A stretch of DNA of 47,883 nt, taken from NCBI GenBank assembly GCA_039812765.1, contig JBDIBF010000014.1:1-47883 (forward strand). Reading direction: 5' to 3'. The DNA is from JADJVL01 sp039812765. Its GTDB lineage: Bacteria > Acidobacteriota > Holophagae > Holophagales > Holophagaceae. Made by a program: the position numbers and the translations under genes. Positions 15,531 to 24,470 of this stretch are shown here, one piece after another; position 1 is the first letter of the stretch; every line of letters starts with the position of its first letter. Under the pieces are notes generated by a model, which saw nothing but the letters and a program-made list of their open reading frames with translations, searched no databases and was not told the DNA's origin.

Positions 15531-16889
15531 ATGCCCTTCGACGTCGTCATGCCCCAGATGGGAGAGAGCATCGCGGAAGCCACCATCCTGAAGTGGCACC
15601 GCAAGGTCGGCGAGGCCATCGGCAAGGACGAGACCCTCTACGAGATCAGCACCGACAAGGTGGACGCCGAGATCCCGGCCCCCATCGCCGGGACGGTGCT
15701 CGAGATCCTCGTGGACGTGAACGTCACCGTGCCCGTGGGCACGGTGGTGGCGCGCCTTGGCGACGCCTCCGAGCTCGGCAGGGGCGGCGCGGCGCCCGCC
15801 GCCTCCGCTCCGTCCCCGGCCGCCGCCGAAGCGAAGGTCGCCGCTCCGGTCCACCCCATGGCCACCGAGGACGACAACAGCCTCGAGGGCCGCCTCCGCA
15901 GCAAGTCCTCGCCCCTGGTGCGCGAGATGGCCAAGCAGCACGGCGTGGACCTCGCCCTCGTACCCGGCAGCGGCCAGAACGGCCGGGTCACCAAGGAGGA
16001 CATGGAGGCCTACCTGGCGAAGCGCGGCGCCGCGCCCGCGGTCGCGCCCACCGCCGCGCCCCTGAGCGGCGAGATGCCCCGCATGGCCCCCGCCCACGAT
16101 CCTTCCGCGCCCACCCTCGGCGCAGTGCCCGGCCTCGCGGTGCCGCCGGCGCCCCACGTGCCCGCCTTCGCCAGCGGCGAGCGGGTGAAGGTCGAGCCCA
16201 TGAGCCGGATGCGCAAGATCATCGCGGACAACATGGTCAACTCGAAGCTGCGCACCAGCCCCCACGTCTACACGGTCTTCGAGATCGACATGAGCAACGT
16301 GGCGCGCCTGCGCGCCAAGCACCGCAAGGCCTTCGAGGAGACCTACGGCACCAAGCTCAGCTTCATGCCCTTCATCATGAAGGCGGTGATCAAGGGCCTG
16401 CAGGCGTACCCCATCGTCAACAGCTCCGTGGACGGCGACAACATCGTCTACAAGCAGGACATCAACCTGGGCATCGCCGTGAGCCTCGACTGGGGCCTCA
16501 TCGTGCCCGTGGTGAAGAACGCCGACAGCCTCAACCTCGGTGGCCTGGCGCGCAGCCTCAACGACCTCGCCGACCGCGCCCGGGCCAAGCAGCTCAAGCC
16601 CGACGAGATCGGCGGCGGCACCTTCACCATCACCAACCCCGGCGTCTTCGGCGACGTCTTCGGCCTGCCCATCATCAACCAGCCCCAGGTGGCCATCCAG
16701 TCCATCGGCGGCATCGTGAAGCGCCCGGTGGTGGTCACCGACGAGAACGGCAGCGACGCCATCGCCATCCGGCAGATGATGTTCTCCGGCCTCAGCTTCG
16801 ACCACCGCGTCATCGACGGCGCCGTGGCCGACCAGTTCATGAGCGTGGTCAAGAAGGAGCTGGAGACGGGGACCTTCGGCCTGGAGTGA
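15531..16889 (+). CDS. 2-oxoacid dehydrogenase E2 (dihydrolipoamide acyltransferase)
   Basis: The 452-aa protein has a lipoyl domain (1-78), with the lipoyl-lysine in EISTDKVDAEI. An Ala/Pro linker follows, then an E3-binding domain (about 123-165: SSPLVREMAKQHGVDLALVP, GRVTKEDMEAYL), a second linker, and the acyltransferase domain from about 220. That domain ends with the catalytic SFDHRVIDGAVADQF (HxxxDG). It moves an acyl group to CoA in pyruvate, 2-oxoglutarate or branched-chain dehydrogenase complexes; which one cannot be told here, and E1 and E3 genes are not nearby. A GGAGAA site precedes the ATG. The last twelve codons are copied twice more downstream in a tandem repeat. Confidence 0.93.
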   Translation: MPFDVVMPQMGESIAEATILKWHRKVGEAIGKDETLYEISTDKVDAEIPAPIAGTVLEILVDVNVTVPVGTVVARLGDASELGRGGAAPAASAPSPAAAEAKVAAPVHPMATEDDNSLEGRLRSKSSPLVREMAKQHGVDLALVPGSGQNGRVTKEDMEAYLAKRGAAPAVAPTAAPLSGEMPRMAPAHDPSAPTLGAVPGLAVPPAPHVPAFASGERVKVEPMSRMRKIIADNMVNSKLRTSPHVYTVFEIDMSNVARLRAKHRKAFEETYGTKLSFMPFIMKAVIKGLQAYPIVNSSVDGDNIVYKQDINLGIAVSLDWGLIVPVVKNADSLNLGGLARSLNDLADRARAKQLKPDEIGGGTFTITNPGVFGDVFGLPIINQPQVAIQSIGGIVKRPVVVTDENGSDAIAIRQMMFSGLSFDHRVIDGAVADQFMSVVKKELETGTFGLE

Positions 16890-17109
16890 CCGGGGACCCG
16901 CGCGAGGCCGCAAGCCCAGAGTCGCGGCCTCGCGTATCGCCGGAGGCGATACCGAGAAGAAGGAGCTGGAGACGGGGACCTTCGGCCTGGAGTGACCGGG
17001 GACCCGCGCGAGGCCGCAAGCCCAGAGTCGCGGCCTCGCGTATCGCCGGAGGCGATACCGAGAAGAAGGCGTTGGAGACGGGGACTTTCGGCCTGGAGTG
17101 ACCGGGGAG
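16851..17109 (+). repeat. 106-bp tandem repeat carrying the 3' end of the E2 gene
   Basis: Copies start at 16851, 16957 and 17063; the third stops after about 47 bp. Each begins with the codons for the E2 C-terminus KKELETGTFGLE and its stop. Copies one and two continue into two hairpins. One has an 11-bp stem (CGCGAGGCCGC at 16901-16911 with GCGGCCTCGCG at 16924-16934). The other has an 8-bp stem with a GGA loop (16934-16952). Copies one and two are virtually identical. The third differs at a few positions and encodes KKALETGTFGLE. The period is not a multiple of three and each copy keeps its stop, so the repeats are not translated as part of E2. The hairpins may end transcription. Confidence 0.9.
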
Positions 17110-17194
17110 CGACACCCCCAGGGATCCCTGACCGACAGACCCCTGTCCCCGCTCTGCGCTGGACGGCGATGGGGCCTCGGTTCCGGGTCGGGTC

Positions 17195-17284
17195 GTTGAC
17201 CTTGACCTTGCCGTTGACCTGGATCTTTCAAGAGCACCTCGATCGGCGATGGACAAGCCTTCCGTCCATCGCCGATCGAGGTGC
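17195..17284 (+). repeat. hexamer array plus 21-bp hairpin element (copy 1)
   Basis: Four phased hexamers (GTTGAC, CTTGAC, CTTGCC, GTTGAC; 17195-17218) are followed 15 nt later by a perfect 21-bp inverted repeat. The arms are 17234-17254 and 17264-17284, with a 9-nt loop. The outer 13 bp of the stem (GCACCTCGATCGG) are identical to those of the element at 26652-26702, while the inner pairs differ but still match each other. It lies in the 558-bp gap between the E2 gene and the secreted-protein gene. No other gene is seen in this gap. Confidence 0.85.
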
Positions 17285-17447
17285 CAGACGCGAAGCGTCA
17301 AGGCCGGACAGGCCGGGACGCGAGCTTCGGGCCGCGGTCCCACCTCCTGACCGGATCTCCAAAGTGGTCTACCCGGAAACCCAAGAACTGGCCCTTACCC
17401 TTGGACCTCTGCCCTCCCAGCCTGGATCCATCCCCACCGGAGGCTCC

Positions 17448-17951
17448 ATGCCCAGATCCCTCGCCCTCGCCGCCGCCCTCGCCGTCTCGGCCCTCGCACC
17501 CCTGTCCCTCGCCGCCCAGTCGGGCCACCTGAACGTGCCCGCGAAGCAGATGGTGCGCGTGCGCTTCTCCAAGTCCGCCTCGGACAACGCCATCACGCGA
17601 TCCAAGATGAGCCTGATCGGCATCGATGGTTCCTACACCGACGACTGGAAGATTCCCGCCTCCCAGGCCCTGGTGATCACCGACGTGGCCATCGAGCCCT
17701 ACCGCGCCCTCAGCGGCGTGACGGAGGCCGGGCGCTTCTACCTCCAGCAGGCCGACCTGGGCGGACAGGTGGTCGGGCTCGACGTGGACTTCACCGGCTC
17801 CTTCGCGAACAAGTTCTCGAAGGCCGACACGTTCTCCTTCACCGCCGGGTTCGCCTTCACCACCAAGGCGGCGCCCTCCTTCGTCATCGAGGTGCCCTGG
17901 ACGGAGACCGGGGAGAACATCACCGCCTTCGGCTACCTCATCGCCTACTGA
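17448..17951 (+). CDS. hypothetical secreted protein (167 aa)
   Basis: The protein begins with a clear signal peptide (MPRSLALAAALAVSALAPLS, cleavage likely after LAAQ or SLAA). The mature part is rich in beta-strand-like segments (MVRVRFSKSA, QALVITDVAIEPY, VVGLDVDFTGSF, SFTAGFAFTT, SFVIEVPWTE). There is no cysteine and no recognised domain. An ATG preceded by GGAGG fixes the start; the longer upstream frame is repeat DNA. It converges on dnaB. It could be a periplasmic or extracellular beta-sandwich protein, but function is unknown. Confidence 0.75.
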   Translation: MPRSLALAAALAVSALAPLSLAAQSGHLNVPAKQMVRVRFSKSASDNAITRSKMSLIGIDGSYTDDWKIPASQALVITDVAIEPYRALSGVTEAGRFYLQQADLGGQVVGLDVDFTGSFANKFSKADTFSFTAGFAFTTKAAPSFVIEVPWTETGENITAFGYLIAY

Positions 17952-17972
17952 TCCCGCGGCCCGGCGCCAGCC

Positions 17973-19343
17973 TCAGAAACTGCTCTCCGCCACCCGCTCC
18001 ATCTCCCGGTAGGTGGCGTACTCGCCCTCGAAATAGAGCGGGATGCTGCCCGTGGGCCCGCTCCGGTGCTTGGCGACGATGAGCTCCGCCGTGCGCTCGG
18101 GCTCGGCGTCCACCTGGCCCTGGGCGCTGCGGCGGTGGATGAAGGCCACGATGTCGGCGTCCTGCTCCAGGGCGCCGGAGTCGCGGAGGTCGCTGAGCTG
18201 GGGCCGCCCGCCGGTGCGGTGCTCCACCTCGCGGTTGAGCTGGGAGAGCACCACGATGGGCAGGCCCCGGTCCTTGGCCAGGAGCTTGAGGCCGCGGCTG
18301 ATCTCGCCGATGCGCACCGCCTCGCTCTGCTTGGCGGCGCGGCTGCCCTCGGGGCTGCTGAGGAGCTGGAGGTAGTCGATGATCACCAGGTCCAGCCTGG
18401 CGTTCACCGAGCTGAGGTGGCGGTCCACCTGGGCGGTGATCTGGGGGACCGTGATGCTCGCCTGGTCGTTGATGAAGATGGGCAGGCTGATGAGCTCGTC
18501 CCGGCTGGCGTAGAGCCTCGCCTCGGTCGCCGCGTCGAAGGCCCCGGCCAGCACCGATTTCATGTTCACCCGGGCGTGGGCGCTGAGGAGGCGCATGAAG
18601 ACCTCCTCCGCGCTCATCTCGAGGCTGAAGAAGGCGGCGTGGGCCCCCTGGTGCAGGGCCGAGCGGAGCAGCCAGTTCAGGGCCAAGGAGGTCTTCCCGA
18701 TGCCGGGGCGGGCGGCAAGGATCACCAGGTTGCCCGGCTGGAAGCCCTGGGTGATGGCGTCCAGGCGCGGGAAGCCCACCCGCAGGCCCGGGGCGCCGCG
18801 GCCCTCGATGCGGTCCACGAGGCCCTCGATGGCCTCGTCGGCGATGGCCTTGATGTGCTGCAGGCCCTTGGCCTTCGTGTCCCCCTGGGCGAGGCGGAAG
18901 AGGTCCTGGGCGGCGAGCTCCACCAGGGACTCCGGCGGCGCCTCTTCGTCGGCGGCCTGGCGCGCGAGCTGGGCGCCGAGGCGGATGAGCTGGCGCTGCC
19001 GGTGCTTCCGGCGGATCAGGTCGGCCAGGACCTGGGGGCGGCCCACTTCCTCGGCGCTCAGGATCTCCACGAGGCCGGGGTAGCCTCCCACGGTGTTGAG
19101 GGCGCCCTCCTGGTCCAGGGCGTCCTTCAGGGTGAGGGCGTTGACCTCCAGGCGGGCCTGCAGGAGGGCCCGCAGCCCCTTGAAGATCGCGCGGTGGGCC
19201 GGGTGGACGAAGTCATCCTCCTCGAGCGCGAAGGCGATGTCCGCGGCCAGGGGCTCCGCCCCTGGCGCGCAAAGGGTGGCCAGGAGGCTGCGCTCGGCGT
19301 CGGTGTCCTCCGGCAGCCGCTCAGGCACCAGGTCCACGGGCAT
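17973..19343 (-). CDS. dnaB: replicative DNA helicase DnaB
   Basis: The 456-aa protein has the DnaB N-terminal helical domain (residues 10-115, starting with LPEDTDAERSLLATL). A linker and the RecA-type motor follow. Walker A is ARPGIGKTS near residue 212 and Walker B is LDLVIIDYLQLL near residue 322. Later motifs include VVLSQLNREVE and LRDSGALEQDADIVAFIHR. It unwinds DNA ahead of the replisome as a hexamer. The ATG has GGAG 7 nt upstream. It follows the CehA-like gene by 26 nt on the same strand; a TAATCT box (19367-19372) in that gap could be its own -10. Confidence 0.96.
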   Translation of the reverse strand: MPVDLVPERLPEDTDAERSLLATLCAPGAEPLAADIAFALEEDDFVHPAHRAIFKGLRALLQARLEVNALTLKDALDQEGALNTVGGYPGLVEILSAEEVGRPQVLADLIRRKHRQRQLIRLGAQLARQAADEEAPPESLVELAAQDLFRLAQGDTKAKGLQHIKAIADEAIEGLVDRIEGRGAPGLRVGFPRLDAITQGFQPGNLVILAARPGIGKTSLALNWLLRSALHQGAHAAFFSLEMSAEEVFMRLLSAHARVNMKSVLAGAFDAATEARLYASRDELISLPIFINDQASITVPQITAQVDRHLSSVNARLDLVIIDYLQLLSSPEGSRAAKQSEAVRIGEISRGLKLLAKDRGLPIVVLSQLNREVEHRTGGRPQLSDLRDSGALEQDADIVAFIHRRSAQGQVDAEPERTAELIVAKHRSGPTGSIPLYFEGEYATYREMERVAESSF

Positions 19344-19369
19344 CGGCGACTCCGGAAGGCGGATCTAGA

Positions 19370-22300
19370 TTAGAGCCCAGGCGGCACGTAGCCGCCACCG
19401 TTGGCGTCCACGAAGATCGGGTTCGTGACCGCCACCGGATAGATGCCGCGGTAGATCTTCGCCCAGGGGGAGGCCGGGGCGTAGGCGCCGCTGGTGCCGA
19501 GGGGCACGCCGGCCTCCACCACGATCCAGGCGTCCTTGCCGGACGGCAGGTTCACGGTGAGATTGCCGCTCCAGGTGCGGAGGTCGGTGCGGGTGAAGGT
19601 GGCCGCCACGTTGACCGTCTGGACCACCTGCCCGTTCACCACCACGCGGACCTCGTCCACGGGCACCCAATCCCCGGCGGTGATGACGACGGAGAGGTTG
19701 ACGGAGGAGACGGGGCCCGACACCAGGCTTCCGGGACCCGCGGCGCCGACGGCGACGTCCAGCAGCGGGCCCGTGGAGGCCACCGCCGCGCCGGACTTCA
19801 ACGCCGAGAGCACGGGCCCGAGGTCCTCCTGCTTCAGCGTGGTCGAGCCCGTCTTGAGGTAGGTGCGCGCGTGCCCCACGGGCGTGTCCAGGCTGAACCG
19901 CGCGGAGCTGAGCCCCAGGGCCTTCGTGAATGTCGTGGGGGTCTGCTGGTTCAGGAGGGCGAACCAGTCGGCGCGGACCTGCTTGAACTCGTTGAACCAC
20001 GCCGAGGGGTTGGCCGGATCGAAGCCCTCGCCCCGCAGGAGCTCCAGGGCCTCGAAGCTGCCCTGGGTGCGGCCGAGGGAGAAGGGCCCCTGGGCCGTCC
20101 ACCAGGCGTTCACACCGGTGCCGAGGGGCACGGTGGAGTTGAACCCCTTCTGGGTGAGGAGACCCTGCGGACCCCGGGGCCGGTGGACCACGTTGAAGCT
20201 CCCCTCGGCCTGGGCCAGGAAGTCCGCCAGGGTCCAGCCCCGGGAGGCCCGGGCCCCGTTGCGGATGTCGCCGCTGGGCTTGGGAACGAAGAGGGCGGTC
20301 ACGTCGCCATAGACGCCGAGGGAGGAGGAACGCGCGCCGAAGACGAATGGCTTTCCTGCGATGAGGGTGCGGTTGGAGTCCGTGTCCGGGGTGGAGCCGA
20401 ACTCATAGAGGAAGTCCGAGCGGAGGGCTTCCGCATCCGCATGCCGATCCGTCTCCGTCAAGCCCACCACCTGGACGTCCTCCGCCAGGGCCGAAGCGAG
20501 CTTCTCGACCGGGAGGAGACCGCCCGTGGTGGCCTGGGACGGTCCGGGAATGTCCATGGGCACCCAGCCCTGGGGAACCGCCCTCGGAAACATCACGATG
20601 GTGTGGACCGTGGAGAAGAGGTCCTGGCCAGGGCTGACCCGAAGGGAGGTGGACTCGAGATTCGCGAGGGGCCCCCGTGAGGCATAGACGCTGTAGGCCC
20701 CCCGCGCCAGCAGGGCGGGTTCTGGAGAGCTGCTGAGGAAGGAGGCCCCGAAGACCTGGTTGCCGCCCTTGAACCTGAAAGCCCCCACGCTGGCGGACAG
20801 CGCCAGGAGGCTTTTGGAGTTCTGGTCGAAGATGGACCCCAGCGTGCGGGACCGCCGCCAGTCCGGGTCCGCGCCTCCGTCCTGGGCGGCGAAGGTGAGC
20901 TTCGCGGGCTGGTAGAAGGTGACCGCCTGGTCGGGCCCGATGGTGCTGAAAAAGTGCGTCGTCAGCAGCGAGTCCTTCAGGCTTCCGTCGAGCGCCTGGA
21001 GTCGAGGGCGCTCCGGGGCCAGATCCTCGCCGATCACGAAGGTCTGCGTCTTGGACACGAGGACAGGCGCGGCGACATGGGGTGACGTGGAGTCGATCTC
21101 GATGTTCGTAAGGTTCGTGAACGTGGCCTGCTCGTTGCGGTTGCGGGCCACGATGCGATAGGTCCCCGTCGGCAGGTAGGCCGAGTAGACCGGAGTCCCT
21201 GTGCCGCCTCCAAGGATGGCGGTGGGAGGGACGAGGTCCTGAGGTTCGAGCCAGTCCACGCGCTCCAGCTGCCAGAGGGGTGAGCTTGGGGAGCCGATGT
21301 TCCGCTCGAAGCGGATCTCGGTCTGGAGGGTCCCGGCGCGGGCCATGGTGCCGAAGGCCTTGTAGACGAGGATTCCGTAGTCCTGCTGGCGCAGCGTCCC
21401 GCGGTCCACCTGCATGATGTTCATGAGGCCGGTGGTCTGCCCGGGCAAGATGGGGCTGGAGGTGCTGGTGCCGTACACCGCATAGAGCCGGCGGCGGTAG
21501 CTGAGGGACTGCCCGGGGGCAAGCCCCCCCGAGGTGGGGAGGCTGCCGACCACCACCCGTTCGGGGTAGAGCGGACGGGACTGGGTCAGGGCGTCCTGCC
21601 GGTCGCTGGCCACCATGAGGGCGTCGGCATCCATGGGAAGCAGCCCGAGGCTCGCGTGCCCGTCCACCGTGTCGGCGCCGGGTTCCGATGCCAGCAACCC
21701 GACCATGGGGGCCTGGACCGCGGTGGCGAGGGGCTGGGAGAAGTCGCTGCCGGGGATCTGGGCTCCCCAGTTCGCGATGGGCGCGCCCGCCGCGTCCTTC
21801 TGGGCGGGGATGATGGCGCGGAATCCTCCCCCATGCTGGATAAGGGCATCTCCGATGTTGCGCAGGGCGAGGGTTGTGCCCCCGTTGTTCGTGACCGTGG
21901 TGATGAGGGTGAACCGGTCACGCTCCAGGCGGGCCAATTCGATCCTGTGGGTCACGGTGAGGCCCTGGACCCGGCCTGAGGAATCCCAGGAGGCCCCGGC
22001 GAGCTTGTGCTTCGGATCGTAGAGGCCGCCCGTGGCGGTGATGCTCGCGAGGTCGCCGTCGGAAGCCGGCTGGTAGCGGTCGAAGACGAAGGAGAGGTCA
22101 GGGTCCAGGTTCGCCACGGGGGTGAGCCGCTCCAGGCTGTCGGAGGGCATGGAGACCCGGCGGAAGCTCGTGTCCAGGGCGATGTAGCCGACGTCCACGA
22201 TGCTGCCGCCGCTGGCCGCGCCCGCGATGGCGTCGCGCTCCCCGAAGGGCGTGCCGTCCACGGCGAGCTCCAGGAAGTCGTTGCCCAGGTAGAAGTCGCC

Positions 22301-22501
22301 CGGGCCGGCGGCGGCCTTCAGTCCGGCGGGCCGGTCGCCGCCCACGGCGGGGATCTCCTCCGCCGAGAGGACGGAGCGCTGCAGGCCCGTGGCGCGGAAG
22401 CAGCCGGTGCCCGCGGCGAGGAGCAGGAGGAGCGTCGGGAGGGCCAGGGGCCGGGCCGGGAAGCGGTCGGGGACAGGACGGGCGGGGATGCGGAGGTTCA
22501 T
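19370..22501 (-). CDS. large lipoprotein related to CehA/McbA metallohydrolases, metal site lost
   Basis: The 1043-aa product has a signal ending in a lipobox-like LLAAGTGC. The first half is beta-rich with no named domain. From about residue 640 the order of segments resembles CehA/McbA PHP-type hydrolases as remembered: KLASALAEDVQVVGLTETDR, then SFEALELLRGEG, DWFALLNQQTPTTFTKALG and TPVGHARTYLK. The expected HxH near the start of that domain and the SDSH near its end are replaced (here DIPGPSQATT and SSARFSLD). It therefore looks catalytically dead or altered. A C-terminal region with VDEVRVVVNGQ resembles the accessory beta-domain. ATG at 22499-22501 starts the signal peptide; a TTG 14 codons earlier is possible. 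Confidence 0.65.
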   Translation of the reverse strand: MNLRIPARPVPDRFPARPLALPTLLLLLAAGTGCFRATGLQRSVLSAEEIPAVGGDRPAGLKAAAGPGDFYLGNDFLELAVDGTPFGERDAIAGAASGGSIVDVGYIALDTSFRRVSMPSDSLERLTPVANLDPDLSFVFDRYQPASDGDLASITATGGLYDPKHKLAGASWDSSGRVQGLTVTHRIELARLERDRFTLITTVTNNGGTTLALRNIGDALIQHGGGFRAIIPAQKDAAGAPIANWGAQIPGSDFSQPLATAVQAPMVGLLASEPGADTVDGHASLGLLPMDADALMVASDRQDALTQSRPLYPERVVVGSLPTSGGLAPGQSLSYRRRLYAVYGTSTSSPILPGQTTGLMNIMQVDRGTLRQQDYGILVYKAFGTMARAGTLQTEIRFERNIGSPSSPLWQLERVDWLEPQDLVPPTAILGGGTGTPVYSAYLPTGTYRIVARNRNEQATFTNLTNIEIDSTSPHVAAPVLVSKTQTFVIGEDLAPERPRLQALDGSLKDSLLTTHFFSTIGPDQAVTFYQPAKLTFAAQDGGADPDWRRSRTLGSIFDQNSKSLLALSASVGAFRFKGGNQVFGASFLSSSPEPALLARGAYSVYASRGPLANLESTSLRVSPGQDLFSTVHTIVMFPRAVPQGWVPMDIPGPSQATTGGLLPVEKLASALAEDVQVVGLTETDRHADAEALRSDFLYEFGSTPDTDSNRTLIAGKPFVFGARSSSLGVYGDVTALFVPKPSGDIRNGARASRGWTLADFLAQAEGSFNVVHRPRGPQGLLTQKGFNSTVPLGTGVNAWWTAQGPFSLGRTQGSFEALELLRGEGFDPANPSAWFNEFKQVRADWFALLNQQTPTTFTKALGLSSARFSLDTPVGHARTYLKTGSTTLKQEDLGPVLSALKSGAAVASTGPLLDVAVGAAGPGSLVSGPVSSVNLSVVITAGDWVPVDEVRVVVNGQVVQTVNVAATFTRTDLRTWSGNLTVNLPSGKDAWIVVEAGVPLGTSGAYAPASPWAKIYRGIYPVAVTNPIFVDANGGGYVPPGL

Positions 22502-22563
22502 TCGGATCCGGGGAGGGGCCCCGAGGGGCGGTGTGTGCGGCAAACCATCTATGCTAACCCAGC

Positions 22564-23328
22564 ATGGCGAATCCCCATCGGAGCCTCCTGTCCCGGCTGG
22601 GCTGGTCCAAGCCCTCGGGCGCCGCTCCGGCGGGGGCGGGCCCGGAAGGGAGGCCCGCGAGGAGGGGCCGGGGCTGGAAGGCCGCGGTCCTGGTCCTCGG
22701 GCTGGGGTTCCTGGGTGATCTGGGATGGATCCACCGAAAGTTCCCGGTGGCCGCCCGGTCCCGGACGCTCCGGCCGGAGGACGCCTTCGCCCCCGGGGCC
22801 CCGGCCCCCGTCCTGGTGCTCGGAGCCGGCGTTCACCCGGACGGCGAGCCCACCGAGAGCCTCGAGGAGCGCCTGCAGGCGGCGCTGGACCTCCACCGGG
22901 CGGGCCGGGCCTCCTGGATCCTCGTCAGCGGGGACAACCGCGCCCAGAACTACAACGAGCCCCAGGCCATGCGGCGCTGGCTCCTCAAGCGGGACGTGCC
23001 CGAGGCGCGCATCGTGTGCGACTTCGCCGGGCGGCGGACCTACGACAGCCTGCGCCGGGCCCGGGACGTCTTCGGCGTCCATAGGCTCATCGTGGTGACC
23101 TCGGACTACCACATCCCGCGGGCCCTCTTCCTGGCCCGGCGCCTGGGGCTCGAGGCCTGGGGGCTCCCCGCCCGCTCGGGCGCCCAGCCGCGCGCCTCCC
23201 GACTCGGCTTCGCCCTCCGGGAGTGGCTGGCCCGGCACAAGGCGGTGCTGGACACGTGGTTCCCCCCGGACGTGGTGCTGGGCCCACCGGAATCCACACC
23301 GGACCAGCCCACCCAGGAGGCCCGTTGA
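22564..23328 (+). CDS. YdcF/SanA-like DUF218 membrane protein
   Basis: The 254-aa protein has an N-terminal basic region, one membrane helix (AAVLVLGLGFLGDLGWI, about 40-56) and a DUF218 domain. The domain motifs are VLVLGAGVHPDGEPTESLEE, WILVSGDNRAQNYNE, VTSDYHIPRALFLARR. SanA proteins influence envelope permeability; the chemistry is unsettled. The start has no ribosome-binding site. A TATGCT box lies 8 nt before the ATG, consistent with a leaderless mRNA. The gene is divergent from the CehA-like gene. The next gene begins with a TTG overlapping its stop (TTGA). Confidence 0.85.
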   Translation: MANPHRSLLSRLGWSKPSGAAPAGAGPEGRPARRGRGWKAAVLVLGLGFLGDLGWIHRKFPVAARSRTLRPEDAFAPGAPAPVLVLGAGVHPDGEPTESLEERLQAALDLHRAGRASWILVSGDNRAQNYNEPQAMRRWLLKRDVPEARIVCDFAGRRTYDSLRRARDVFGVHRLIVVTSDYHIPRALFLARRLGLEAWGLPARSGAQPRASRLGFALREWLARHKAVLDTWFPPDVVLGPPESTPDQPTQEAR

Positions 23329-24470
23329 ACCCTCGGGGGCAGCGCCTGTCGGGGGTGGGCATCCTGGCCGCCGCCCGCCTGCCCCAGGGCCGCTACCTCG
23401 GCGCCCTGGCGGGGCTCGGGGCCGTGGCCCTGGGCGCCGCCGCGGTGCGCGGACTCCTCGCGGGCCGGGACCAGCCGCTCCCGGACAAGCTGTTCTGGGG
23501 CATGGCCCGCAGCCACACCCAGGGCATGAATCCGGCCCGCACCCTCGCGATGCGGGCGGGCCTCGGGGAGGCCTGCTTCGCCAGCACGGTGAACATGGCC
23601 TGCGGCTCCAGCCTCCAGGCCCTCATCCACGCCGCCGAGGGTCTGGCCCTGGGCCGCCCAGGCCTCCTCCTCGCCGGGGGCAGTGAAGCAATGTCCGACA
23701 CGCCCCACCTGCTGCCCGGGCTGCGCCGGGGCCTGCGCATGGGACATCGCGAAGCCCCCGACGTCATGATCCAGGACGGCCTGCGCTGCCCGGTGACGGG
23801 CCTCCTCATGGGGGAGACGGTGGAGCGGCTCGCGGCCCGCCACGGGATCACCCGGGAGGAGGCGGACGCCTTCGCCCTGGCCAGCCACCGCCGCGCCGCC
23901 GCGGCGGACTTCCGCGCGGAGCTGAGGCCTCTCCCCGAGCTGGACCATGACGAGTGCGTGCGGCCCGGGGACAGCCTGGAGGCCCTGGCGGCCCTGAAGC
24001 CCGTCTTCCACCCCCGGGGGCAGATCACCGCGGGCAACGCTTCGGCGCTCTCGGACGGCGCGGCGGCGCTGCTGCTGGGGGGCGGGGCCCCCTCGGCCTG
24101 GATCGGGCAGCTGCTGGGCTGGGCGGAGGCCGCGGTGGACCCGCTGGACATGGGGGAGGCGCCCGTCCCCGCCATCCGGGAACTGCTCAAGCGCTGCGGT
24201 CTGGCGCCCTCGGAGGTGGACCTCTGGGAGATCAACGAGGCCTTCGCGGCCCAGGTGCTGGTGTGCGCGCGGCAGCTGGACCTGCCCCTGGACCGGCTCA
24301 ACGTGGCCGGCGGCGGCGTGGCGCTGGGCCATCCCATCGGCGCCTCCGGCGCGCGGATCGTCGTCACGCTGCTGCACCAGCTCCGCGCCCGGGGCGGCGG
24401 GCTGGGCGTCGCGGCGCTGGGCATCGGCGGGGGCCTGGGCCTCGCGGTGCTGGTGGAGGCCCGCCCGTGA
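23325..24470 (+). CDS. thiolase-family protein lacking the second catalytic Cys
   Basis: The 381-aa protein follows the acetyl-CoA acetyltransferase plan. The nucleophile Cys is in VNMACGSSLQAL near residue 91. The motif WEINEAFAAQVLV and the active-site His in GHPIGASGAR are kept. The last motif, normally C-I-G-G-G, reads LGIGGGLG, so the Cys that acts as base in condensation is Gly. The TTG start overlaps the previous stop and has AGGAGG 4 nt upstream. The next gene overlaps by GTGA. It may be a degenerate thiolase or have shifted activity; the fold assignment is firm and the reaction is not. Confidence 0.88.
   Translation: MNPRGQRLSGVGILAAARLPQGRYLGALAGLGAVALGAAAVRGLLAGRDQPLPDKLFWGMARSHTQGMNPARTLAMRAGLGEACFASTVNMACGSSLQALIHAAEGLALGRPGLLLAGGSEAMSDTPHLLPGLRRGLRMGHREAPDVMIQDGLRCPVTGLLMGETVERLAARHGITREEADAFALASHRRAAAADFRAELRPLPELDHDECVRPGDSLEALAALKPVFHPRGQITAGNASALSDGAAALLLGGGAPSAWIGQLLGWAEAAVDPLDMGEAPVPAIRELLKRCGLAPSEVDLWEINEAFAAQVLVCARQLDLPLDRLNVAGGGVALGHPIGASGARIVVTLLHQLRARGGGLGVAALGIGGGLGLAVLVEARP

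Noticed and set aside
16851..17109. C-terminal extension of E2 by frameshift through the repeats
   Set aside because: The period of 106 bp changes frame and each copy carries its own in-phase stop; no slippery sequence is seen.
16992..17447. Longer N-terminus for the secreted protein at 17448
   Set aside because: The upstream frame consists of repeat and hairpin DNA; the ATG at 17448 has a GGAGG site and begins a signal peptide.
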